Below, piece by piece: positions 8,767-16,258 of a DNA stretch of 64,000 bases; within the stretch, counting starts at the first letter, position 1; each line of letters starts with the position of its first letter. The stretch spans positions 1 through 64,000 of the IMG/VR virus record IMGVR_UViG_3300017987_000009; one strand, given 5' to 3'. A model generated the notes under the pieces. The model ran no database searches and was not told the origin of the DNA. It worked only from the letters and a program-made list of their open reading frames with translations. This DNA comes from a virus. Made by a program: the position numbers and the translations under genes.

Positions 8767-9203
8767 GCGACGAGGGCCGCATACATCCTGATCAGATAGA
8801 GTCGGGCGGCGCAAGCCTCGACGAGATCCTGGTCTGGAACGGCTCCGCATGGGTGCCCGGTCCGCAGAGCGGTGGCGCGCAGGAGCAGCACGACCTCCTC
8901 GACAACGACTCGACCTACATCGTGGTCGGTGATATCACCTCGGACAAGGTCGTCCTCGTCCACTACTCCTTTCAGCTTCCGATCTCGGGACGGCAACGGA
9001 ACGGGACGTTGACGGTATCGCACGACGGCAGCACGCCCACGATCGATGAGGACTATTACTACGAGCTGGGTGATGAGATAACTTCCGTGACGTTCGGCAC
9101 GACCATCTCGGGCAGCGAGTTGCGCGTGACCATCGTCACTTCCAGCGTGGGGGAGAACCCGAAGCTGGTTTACCGAAGGGTTAGACTAGGCATCGCAGCC
9201 TAG
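8763..9203 (+). CDS. Small fibre-like structural protein
   Basis: The gene starts at GTG 8763 in a GTGA overlap, giving 146 residues. N-terminal DQIESGGASLDEILVWNGSA followed by WVPG is a pattern typical of phage fibre and virion-surface proteins. The rest is β-rich (RNGTLTVSHDGSTPTIDEDY). It is probably an adaptor or short fibre of the same surface structure as the neighbouring genes. The receptor or partner cannot be inferred. Confidence 0.55.
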   Translation: MSDEGRIHPDQIESGGASLDEILVWNGSAWVPGPQSGGAQEQHDLLDNDSTYIVVGDITSDKVVLVHYSFQLPISGRQRNGTLTVSHDGSTPTIDEDYYYELGDEITSVTFGTTISGSELRVTIVTSSVGENPKLVYRRVRLGIAA

Positions 9204-9216
9204 AAGGAGCGAGACA

Positions 9217-10023
9217 GTGGCGCACAAGGAATATGGACAGACCGGGGTCGCCTCCGAGGTAGAGTTCGGAAAGGGCGGTCCCAAACTCAAGGACGAGTCG
9301 GGTAAGCTCACGGCGTACCAGAACGACGGCGCGACGTTGCAGGAGGTGGAGGGCGCGGCGCCGACCGGCCCTAACGCTTTCGCGACGAGGGAGTACGTCG
9401 ACACCCGCTCTGGTGCGCCGGTCACCGGGCAGATCCCCGGAAGTTCGCCGCCTGCGGTGGTGGACGGTGCGTTCTACATCTGCACCGAGACCGGCGGGGC
9501 ATACACCGAGAAGAATCTGTATTACGGCAAGGGTGGTAGCTGGATCGAGAAGGTGCCCGTCGAGGGAATGACGATCCACGTTACCGACGCCCTGACCGGG
9601 TACAACCAGGAGTACCTCGCGGACCACGTTTACATCTGGGACGCCGACGCCTCGACGTGGAACGACATCGGGCCGTACAACACGAAAACCGTCAAGACGG
9701 AGCGCGTCACGTTGGCGTTCGGCGACACGGGCGTCAATAACATCGGCTCCGCGCTTCCGGCGAACGCGCGGGTGCGGTCGGTCAAGGCGAACGTCACGCA
9801 GACCTTCGACGGCACCACCCCGGTGCTGAAGGTCGGGGACGCCTCCGACGACGACCGACACATGACGGAAGCGGAGAACGACCTGGAGACGGTCGGGCTG
9901 TACCAAACCGAGGTCGCGCACCTGTACGGGTCGCAGACGCAGGTGACCGCCACGCTCACGATCGGCGGCACGCCGACACAAGGCGCGGTGGCGTTGGAGA
10001 TCGAGTACTCGTTGGTCGGGTAG
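9217..10023 (+). CDS. Fibre-like structural protein
   Basis: This 268-residue protein starts at GTG 9217 with AAGGAG upstream. It has short β modules separated by Gly/Thr turns: an N-terminal adaptor-like segment (VEFGKGGPKLKDESGKLTAY), a carbohydrate-module-like middle (FYICTETGGAYTEKNLYYGK) and a β-sandwich-like end (VTATLTIGGTPTQGAVALEI). The segments resemble those of tail or head fibres with no enzymatic motif. A strong stem-loop follows it. Confidence 0.55.
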   Translation: MAHKEYGQTGVASEVEFGKGGPKLKDESGKLTAYQNDGATLQEVEGAAPTGPNAFATREYVDTRSGAPVTGQIPGSSPPAVVDGAFYICTETGGAYTEKNLYYGKGGSWIEKVPVEGMTIHVTDALTGYNQEYLADHVYIWDADASTWNDIGPYNTKTVKTERVTLAFGDTGVNNIGSALPANARVRSVKANVTQTFDGTTPVLKVGDASDDDRHMTEAENDLETVGLYQTEVAHLYGSQTQVTATLTIGGTPTQGAVALEIEYSLVG

Positions 10024-10034
10024 CCGTTGTAACC

Positions 10035-10065
10035 GCCGGGAGGTCGCTCGCTCCTTCCTCCCGGC
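10035..10065 (+). terminator. Stem-loop between fibre-like genes
   Basis: A perfect 9-bp stem GCCGGGAGG/CCTCCCGGC has a 13-nt loop in the 55-bp gap, 12 nt after the stop codon. There is no downstream T-run. It may cap the upstream message or reduce read-through. Confidence 0.4.
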
Positions 10066-10078
10066 ATGAGGTGAGTGC

Positions 10079-11803
10079 GTGGCGATAGATCTCACACTGT
10101 CCAATCTAGTTCGCACCCTTCGCGATCAGTTCAACATCGGGAAGGGCACGACGCACTACCTCAAGCGCGACGGCAACGACCTCAAGTTCAAGGATCCGAA
10201 TAACGCCGAGAAGACGCTGACGCAGCTTGCGGCGGCTGGCGGTGGCAGTTCCTTCGAGGACACCTACACGCAGGTCTCGCATGGCATCGCTCAATGGAAG
10301 TGGGTCTACAACAACGCCGGAACGTGGACACAGTCGATTACACCGGCTTCGATTTTGTCAAACCAACCGATTGGTCTTGTCATAGCGGTTACGACCGACA
10401 CGTTGACGATCCGTTTCGGCGGTTTGGTTAGCCGCCCATCGCACGGCAAGACAGTAGGCGCTTTGTACTACGCTACGGCTAGCGGTGACGATTCTACTAC
10501 TCCGTACATCAACTGGACTAAGCCAGTGATGATACCGGTAGACGCGGACACGTTACTGGTATGTCCGCAGCGGGAGTCGCCAACCCGTGTAGCTGTCGAC
10601 TCGCCATCTGGAGATCAAGACGATTACGAACCCGGCAACTCCACTCAATGGGCGGAGTGTGTAGCAGCTAGGCTCAATCCATCTGTGGACATGGCGATAA
10701 CCGGCTTCGGTGCTATTGCTAGGGTATATCCGCAACCGAAACTATTGTTCAACATCAGTACCGCGTATACGATAATGCTGAAGCACGAAGACAGTAGCTC
10801 GTCTGCGGCAAATAGGATCTACAACGAAGGCGGTGGAAATCACGTCATAAGGCCGCAGACAGGAGCGGTTATATTCTATGACCCGACTAGCCTTAGATGG
10901 CGCTCCATCGGCCTGTGGACGCAGCCGCTTGCGATCAGCGATACGATCGCCGCGCAGGCCGATGACTATAATCCAACGGGCATTGACTACGCCGATACGC
11001 TGCGGGTTACGCTGACCGGTGACCAGGATATTACCGGATTGGTCGCTGGCGACGGCAACCTGCGCATCTGCATCGTGAATGTGGATGACATTGACGTCCT
11101 CACGTTCAAGCACGAGGATGCCAGCTCCACGGCCGCTAACCGGTTCTTGTGTCCTGGCGGCTTCGACATCTGGCTTGGGCCTGGCGAGAGCATTACCTGG
11201 GAATATGACGGGACGACTTCGCGCTGGAGGCCGATCGGTCATGTGCCGACCGCGCCAATAGAGCGCGAGCAGCATCTCCCGCAGCCGGAGCAGCCGGTCG
11301 GTTACATTGACGTCAGCGCGTACCAGAACACGCCTGCGCCGAACGATCTGCGCGGTGCCATTTACAGGACGGACCGCGACATCGAGTTCAATAGGATAGC
11401 TTTGCGACGCTCTACCTCCGCGACCGGGACGATGCGCGTGGTTATCTACCAGGCACCGAATGGCGAGGCGATAGATGGTGACTGGAGCAAGGTCTACGAG
11501 GGCACTTTCGCGTGGGCTGGAACCGGCGTCATTGTCCATAGCACGGGCAGTCCGGTAAGGCTGCGCAAGGGGCGATTCGCCTTTCTATTTGGCATGACCA
11601 CATTGGTCTATTTCTGGATCGACTGCTACATCATCGGCGCTGTCAACATGATCAACACCACCATGCCCGCGGAGGTTTATCCTGGCAACTTCGAGACGTC
11701 GATCGATGCCGGTTCAACCGCGCCTGCGTTATTCGATCCGGTTGCCGACGCGTCGGCAGATACTGGCAACCACACCCCTATCCTTCGGTTCAGGAGCAGC
11801 TGA
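10079..11803 (+). CDS. Fibre protein with duplicated module
   Basis: This 574-residue protein starts at GTG 10079. Residues ~180-285 and ~300-395 are two diverged copies of one module. Each begins DDYxP, has LxHEDxSSxAANR (LKHEDSSSSAANR and FKHEDASSTAANR), and ends in a Tyr then RWRxIG. This HED..S..NR pattern is common in phage fibres. The C-terminal ~160 residues look like a lectin-type β-sandwich (GTMRVVIYQAPNG). GC drops markedly inside the gene (28 of 60 bases at 10321-10380), so the module was probably acquired by recombination. It ends in a TGATG overlap with the next gene. Confidence 0.6.
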   Translation: MAIDLTLSNLVRTLRDQFNIGKGTTHYLKRDGNDLKFKDPNNAEKTLTQLAAAGGGSSFEDTYTQVSHGIAQWKWVYNNAGTWTQSITPASILSNQPIGLVIAVTTDTLTIRFGGLVSRPSHGKTVGALYYATASGDDSTTPYINWTKPVMIPVDADTLLVCPQRESPTRVAVDSPSGDQDDYEPGNSTQWAECVAARLNPSVDMAITGFGAIARVYPQPKLLFNISTAYTIMLKHEDSSSSAANRIYNEGGGNHVIRPQTGAVIFYDPTSLRWRSIGLWTQPLAISDTIAAQADDYNPTGIDYADTLRVTLTGDQDITGLVAGDGNLRICIVNVDDIDVLTFKHEDASSTAANRFLCPGGFDIWLGPGESITWEYDGTTSRWRPIGHVPTAPIEREQHLPQPEQPVGYIDVSAYQNTPAPNDLRGAIYRTDRDIEFNRIALRRSTSATGTMRVVIYQAPNGEAIDGDWSKVYEGTFAWAGTGVIVHSTGSPVRLRKGRFAFLFGMTTLVYFWIDCYIIGAVNMINTTMPAEVYPGNFETSIDAGSTAPALFDPVADASADTGNHTPILRFRSS

Positions 11804-12120
11804 TGATCGTGAAGCGTTACAGGATGAGACTCGCGCTGGTGTCGGAAATCGTCCGCGGTCAGTTCGACGAGTATGTTCGTGCGGATGAGATCACCGGCAT
11901 CGCCTTCGACGGACCCTATGTGGAGCAGGATCTCAAGTTGAAGGACGGCTGTGACCAGTCCATCGTAGATAACATGCACGCGAGGATGCTCGCGGCAGGC
12001 TGGGAGTACGTCGAGGACGACCCGTCCACGCAGCCGACCATCGTGTGCTGCGACGCAGATGGCAAGGAGACGCGACTGGAAGATGCCCTGAAGGACGTTG
12101 TGACGGCGCGGGAGCCGTAG
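11803..12120 (+). CDS. Hypothetical protein coupled to the fibre gene
   Basis: This 105-residue protein starts in a TGATG overlap with the fibre gene, so the two are translationally coupled. It is mixed α/β with ITGIAFDGPYVEQDLKL near the centre and an acidic end. A helper or chaperone for the preceding fibre is a reasonable but unproven idea, since such genes often directly follow fibre genes. Confidence 0.5.
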   Translation: MIVKRYRMRLALVSEIVRGQFDEYVRADEITGIAFDGPYVEQDLKLKDGCDQSIVDNMHARMLAAGWEYVEDDPSTQPTIVCCDADGKETRLEDALKDVVTAREP

Positions 12121-12128
12121 GAGGAAGC

Positions 12129-12401
12129 GTGGCGGTATCGCATGAGAAGATCGTCGACCTGATCGGCGAGGTGAACGGGGTCAACAAGAACTTCACAACT
12201 CCCGCGGAGTTCATCGCGGGCACCGAGCGCGCGATCGTCAACGGCGTGCTGTACCACGAGTCCGACCTGTACTTCGGCTGGTCGCGCATCTCGACTACGG
12301 AGATCCAGTTCGCCAAGGCGCCGCAAGCGGGATGGGGACTTCAGCTGTTCATGCAGGAGGCCGAGATGCAGGGGAGCCCGTTCGGCCCGGGCGAGGAGTA
12401 G
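12129..12401 (+). CDS. Small structural protein of fibre/neck boundary
   Basis: GTG 12129, with GGAGGAAG just before it, gives 90 residues. The sequence VNGVNKNFTTPAEFIAGTER, then NGVLYHESDLYFG, is the compact β-domain often placed in phage virion proteins (N.F.TP..F..G...V..NG). It ends 3 nt before the connector gene. Its role is unknown; it may be a decoration or adaptor domain encoded alone. Confidence 0.55.
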   Translation: MAVSHEKIVDLIGEVNGVNKNFTTPAEFIAGTERAIVNGVLYHESDLYFGWSRISTTEIQFAKAPQAGWGLQLFMQEAEMQGSPFGPGEE

Positions 12402-12404
12402 ACC

Positions 12405-13502
12405 GTGCCAGCCTTCGAGCGAGAGCAGATCCTGACGCAGAACGACCTCAACTGGTACCTCGAGGTGGCCGGCACGCTGACCGACCCGTACGAGATCAGC
12501 TACCAGATCTGGGACATCGTCGACGACCCGACCGGCGGCACGCAGATATTCCCTGCCACGCCGGACGAGTGGGAGGACGTCACGGCCGGCGGCCGGTTCG
12601 GCACCGGCAAGTTCTACACCTACGACAACGCCGAGGCGCGCGGGTACCAGATACCGGCCGACGCCAGGATCGGGTCGTACCGCGTCAAGTGGAGGTGGAA
12701 GGCGGCGGAGACCAGCCCGTACCGGTACGGGCAGGAGGACTTCAACGTCGTCCTCGAGGCCGGCGGCGTCGACACCTACATTGACATCTCCGACGTGCGA
12801 GCGGCCGGCGTCGCCGTCGACGTGGCGAGCGACTCCGAGGTCCTCGCCTCGATCCTGCTCTGGCAGGAGTTCTTCGACCGCGCTTGCCGCCAGTGGTTCC
12901 TGCCGCGCGAGCTCACGATCCAGTTCGACGGGAACAACAGCGACGTGGTCCACCTGGGAGTGCCGGTCGTCTCCGTCGAGTACCTGCGGATCAACGGGTC
13001 GTCGAACGACCTGGACGCCTCGCTCTACGAAGTATACGGGAACGCGGCCAGCTACCCGATGCACCGCCGCAACCCTCGGATCAAGCTCAAGCACTCGACG
13101 CAGGTCACGGACATTCACGTCGCGCCCTACTCCTACGGCGAGCTGAAGTTCTGGAAGGGCTACAAGAACCAGGTCGTCAAGGGGATCTTCGGCTACGTCG
13201 AGCCGGACCTCAGCGCGCCCCTGCTGATCCAGCGCGGGCTCCTGAAGCTGGTCTGCGAGAAGCTGACCAGGCCCATCGTCCCCGGCGACGACGCGCCCGA
13301 GCCGTCGTCCACGACCTTCGCCGGCGTCGTCGTCGAGGAGAAGACGGATGGCCACAGCATCAAGTACGGCGGCGGCGTGACCTACAACGCGCGGCGGCCG
13401 GGGCTGTCCGGCATAACGTCCGACCCCGAGATCCTAGATATTATCAAACTGCACCGCGCGCCTCTCGGCATCGCGATGCCGTCGCACTGGTCGTACTACT
13501 AA
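12405..13502 (+). CDS. Head-tail connector (gp6-like) with extra N-terminal β domain
   Basis: This 365-residue protein starts at GTG 12405. Residues ~5-125 form a β-sandwich-like domain (YEISYQIWDIVDDPTG) of Ig or invasin type. Residues ~125-365 resemble head-tail connectors of the HK97 gp6/YqbG type: a DVRAAGVAVDVASDSEVLAS helix pair, DRACRQWF, β-strands with VVSVEYLRINGS, and a C-terminal GIFGYVE segment with further helices. The following adaptor-like genes support placement in the neck. Which ring it forms cannot be told. Confidence 0.65.
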   Translation: MPAFEREQILTQNDLNWYLEVAGTLTDPYEISYQIWDIVDDPTGGTQIFPATPDEWEDVTAGGRFGTGKFYTYDNAEARGYQIPADARIGSYRVKWRWKAAETSPYRYGQEDFNVVLEAGGVDTYIDISDVRAAGVAVDVASDSEVLASILLWQEFFDRACRQWFLPRELTIQFDGNNSDVVHLGVPVVSVEYLRINGSSNDLDASLYEVYGNAASYPMHRRNPRIKLKHSTQVTDIHVAPYSYGELKFWKGYKNQVVKGIFGYVEPDLSAPLLIQRGLLKLVCEKLTRPIVPGDDAPEPSSTTFAGVVVEEKTDGHSIKYGGGVTYNARRPGLSGITSDPEILDIIKLHRAPLGIAMPSHWSYY

Positions 13503-13518
13503 GGGAGAGAGGTTCCTA

Positions 13519-13932
13519 ATGGTGATGCGCCGGCCGAAGCTGATCCACCCTGTCGACGTCGTCCTCGAGCAGGTCGACGACGGCGAGACAGCGTGGGACG
13601 ACCAGGCGCGCGAGCCAGTGTTCCAGGCGGCGCACAGCGCGGCCGTCACGCTCAAGGGGCAGGCGAGCTACGGGTCGAGCGCGGACCTGTCGTTCGAGCG
13701 CGCCGGCCGGAGGGAGAACGAGAGCGGCTACGTCCTGTTCCGCACCGCCGACCTCGAGGCCGCCGGCGTGGCGCTGCGACCCAACGACCGGATCACCAAG
13801 GTCGGCAACGTCGACCACGACGTCTACATCACGAGGCTCGAGCCCAAGGGGCACTACCCGAAGTTCGGGCACACCCTGGTCAAGGCGTACTTCGCCGACC
13901 GGAAACCCGAGAAGCAGAGGAGGACAGCATGA
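13519..13932 (+). CDS. Head-tail adaptor/stopper-like protein
   Basis: This 137-residue protein starts at ATG 13519 with GGGAGAGAGG upstream. Its β-barrel character (AAVTLKGQASYGSSADLSFE, then GYVLFRTADLE) and the GNVDHDVYITRLEPKGHY segment match phage head-closure or stopper proteins. Its position between the connector and the gp10-like gene agrees. It overlaps the next gene by 4 nt. Confidence 0.55.
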   Translation: MVMRRPKLIHPVDVVLEQVDDGETAWDDQAREPVFQAAHSAAVTLKGQASYGSSADLSFERAGRRENESGYVLFRTADLEAAGVALRPNDRITKVGNVDHDVYITRLEPKGHYPKFGHTLVKAYFADRKPEKQRRTA

Positions 13933-14345
13933 TCGGACCAACTTCAACCCGGACCGTCGAGGTCCACAAGGCGGACATCCCGCTGCTGGACGGCGAGACG
14001 ATCCAGATGTACGAGCGCAAGCTGCGCGCCGACCTGCAGAAGCGGTTCGGCAAGAAGCCGACGAAGAAGAGCGAGGCGTCGGTCTACGTCTGGCCGCGCG
14101 CCGTGTTCGCGGACCGGGTGGTCATCGACAAGGACGAGCTGGGGATCGGCGACTCCAGCGAGCGCCTGTTCTCCGTGGCCTACACGCGGAAGGACGACGG
14201 CGCCTTCGACTTCGGCGAGCTCGTGGCCGTGCGCGAGCAGGTCAGCTTCGTCCCGATGGCGAAGTCCGAGGGCGGCGAGGGCGGCGCGGCCGACGAGGTC
14301 GAGACCGTGAAAGTCGACGGCCTCTGGGACAACCTGCCGCTCTGA
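13929..14345 (+). CDS. Neck-region protein ending in the LWxxLPL peptide
   Basis: The gene starts at ATG 13929 in an ATGA overlap, giving 138 residues. A mixed α/β body (YERKLRADLQKRFGKKPTKK, then FADRVVIDKDELG and REQVSFVPMAK) is followed by a Gly/Glu linker and the final GLWDNLPL. That C-terminal peptide matches the ends of the scaffold-like protein and a small zinc-ribbon protein elsewhere in the window. The body shows no known motif. Its function is probably linked to assembly of the neck or tail. Confidence 0.55.
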   Translation: MIGPTSTRTVEVHKADIPLLDGETIQMYERKLRADLQKRFGKKPTKKSEASVYVWPRAVFADRVVIDKDELGIGDSSERLFSVAYTRKDDGAFDFGELVAVREQVSFVPMAKSEGGEGGAADEVETVKVDGLWDNLPL

Positions 14346-14346
14346 G

Positions 14347-14985
14347 ATGGCGACGCTGTTCCTAAAGGGCTGGAAGGGCTTCTCGAAGGCGATCGATCCG
14401 AAGCACGCGGGCCCGATCCTCAAGAAGCACGTCGGCCGCGCCACCGCGCGCAACGGGCACGCGGTGCGCAAGCTCGTCCGGCAGTACATCAAGGCGGGCG
14501 TGCCGCCGGAGAACAAGCCGCTGACCGCGCTGTTCAAGAAGGGCTCGACCCACCCGATCACCGGGACGCCCGGCGCCGACCTCTTCAACTCCATCGCCTC
14601 GGTGGTACACGACTGGCGGACCGCGTACGTCGGCGCGACCCGCGCGGAGGGCGACGCCAACATCGCCGAGATCGTCCACGAGGGCCGCGTCATCAAGGTC
14701 ACCGACAAGATGCGCGGCATGTTCTGGCTGCTCTGGCTGGTCTCGCGAGGGCGCGTCAGCCCCGAGAAGCTGACGGGCCGCGCGGCCGAGATTTACCAGC
14801 AGACCGACGGGGCCAAGGGAATCAAGCCGATCGCGAAGGCAACGCAGGCTATCGTCATCCCGAGGCGACCGTATCTGCAAGACGTGATAGAAGATCCGAC
14901 GACGCACCAGGTCCTCGACACCAACTGGACCAGGGCGGTAGCCGCCACGCTGAAAGAGATGGCGGAGAAGGGGATGAAGGTCTAG
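14347..14985 (+). CDS. Virion morphogenesis protein (gp10/gpG-like)
   Basis: This 212-residue protein begins with basic helices (ILKKHVGRATARNGHAVRKL), contains HPITGTPGADLFNSIAS, and ends with IVIPRRPYLQDVI before a terminal helix. The I(P)xRP(Y/F)L pattern near the C-terminus is typical of HK97 gp10 and Mu gpG-type neck or tail-completion proteins. Position between adaptor and sheath genes agrees. It starts 1 nt after the preceding stop codon. Confidence 0.6.
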   Translation: MATLFLKGWKGFSKAIDPKHAGPILKKHVGRATARNGHAVRKLVRQYIKAGVPPENKPLTALFKKGSTHPITGTPGADLFNSIASVVHDWRTAYVGATRAEGDANIAEIVHEGRVIKVTDKMRGMFWLLWLVSRGRVSPEKLTGRAAEIYQQTDGAKGIKPIAKATQAIVIPRRPYLQDVIEDPTTHQVLDTNWTRAVAATLKEMAEKGMKV

Positions 14986-16239
14986 GTGGAACTGCGCAGC
15001 TTCATAAAGCTTTTCACCTGGGAGGAGGGCGACCGCGACCGTGTCACGCTCGGCGACGGCACGCGGATCAACCCAGCCACGCACCGCGCGCAGCTCGGCT
15101 CCTACGACAGCGACGTCTACCCGACCGACGACGACCTGCACGTCAAGTCCTGGGTGGCGAACCCGCAGGCCGTCCGCCAGTGGCAGGGCTTCGAGGCGGA
15201 CGTGCGGCACAAGAGGATCGACGGCGAGACGGTCACGTCGGCGGGCTTCCGCCTGGGCGACGGCACCGACGAGTACTACTGGGACGGCGGCGCCTGGGCC
15301 GTCGCCGGCGCGAGCGACTGGAACACGGAGGTCGAGGTCGCGGCGAACATCTCGTCGTTCCCCGCCACGGCCCGCAAGCTGCAGGTGGTCGTCAACCTCA
15401 AGACGACCGACTCGTCGGCCACGCCCGAGCTCGTCTGCGTCAAGGTCCTGTTCGGCGCGCTGCTGGACGACGAGATCGAGGACATCGTGCTCCGGTCGCT
15501 GGCCCCGGCGCTGGAGGCGCTGCGGCCGGTCACGCGGCTGGACCTCAAGAAGGCGGGCGCCGACGACAAGGTCAAGCTCGGCGACTACCGGATCGACACC
15601 GGGTACGAGCTCCTCGACGTCGACGCGGTTTTCAACGAGACGGACGACCCGGACCACAACACCGACCTGTACTCCAGCCACACCTCGAACCCGGACGGTA
15701 CGATCGACGAGATCACGCTGACGGGCGCCGTCGCGGACGGCAAGCGGCTGCGGCTTCGCATGAGGTACAAGCCGGTCGTGGCGGTCTCGACCAGCCGCGA
15801 CTACCACGAGGTCGAGCACGTCCCGTCGATCCTGATCGACTCGATCGTCTACTCCGGGCGGGAGCTGTGGGGCGAAGACCACGTCGGGAACAAGGGCGAC
15901 GGCACCGCCAAGGTCATCCCGGCCCCTCTGCAGGGGCGTCTCGAGTTCGACATGACGGGGGTCGCGGCCCTGCTAGTCGACCACCTCCGCCTCCAGAAGA
16001 AGGTGACAGAGTTCTTCGGCGCCAACCACACGATAGTCTCGACAGGGCTGGACGAGTCGTATAGGCTGTGGCTTGTAGACGAGCACGAGCACAGGGCCGT
16101 CTCGAACGCGGAGGATCTACACTCTTGGCGGAAAACCTTTAGGATCGAGGACTTCAGGGTGTGGGCGAGGGGAGTCGAGGACGGCTACCTGGTCCAACGC
16201 TTCAAGCTCACTGGCGACCTGAACGCCACGGTGCAGTAG
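14986..16239 (+). CDS. Tail completion/neck protein, β-rich
   Basis: This 417-residue protein starts at GTG 14986 immediately after the previous stop. It is β-rich in the first two thirds (ADVRHKRIDGETVTSAGFRL, YYWDGGAWAVAG). The C-terminal third carries DYHEVEHVPSILIDSIVYSG and ends with a tail-terminator-like segment (WRKTFRIEDFRVWARGVEDG). It directly precedes the sheath gene, where neck, collar or tail-terminator proteins lie. I cannot assign a family. Confidence 0.5.
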   Translation: MELRSFIKLFTWEEGDRDRVTLGDGTRINPATHRAQLGSYDSDVYPTDDDLHVKSWVANPQAVRQWQGFEADVRHKRIDGETVTSAGFRLGDGTDEYYWDGGAWAVAGASDWNTEVEVAANISSFPATARKLQVVVNLKTTDSSATPELVCVKVLFGALLDDEIEDIVLRSLAPALEALRPVTRLDLKKAGADDKVKLGDYRIDTGYELLDVDAVFNETDDPDHNTDLYSSHTSNPDGTIDEITLTGAVADGKRLRLRMRYKPVVAVSTSRDYHEVEHVPSILIDSIVYSGRELWGEDHVGNKGDGTAKVIPAPLQGRLEFDMTGVAALLVDHLRLQKKVTEFFGANHTIVSTGLDESYRLWLVDEHEHRAVSNAEDLHSWRKTFRIEDFRVWARGVEDGYLVQRFKLTGDLNATVQ

Positions 16240-16258
16240 GAAGGAAAAGGAGAGGGTC

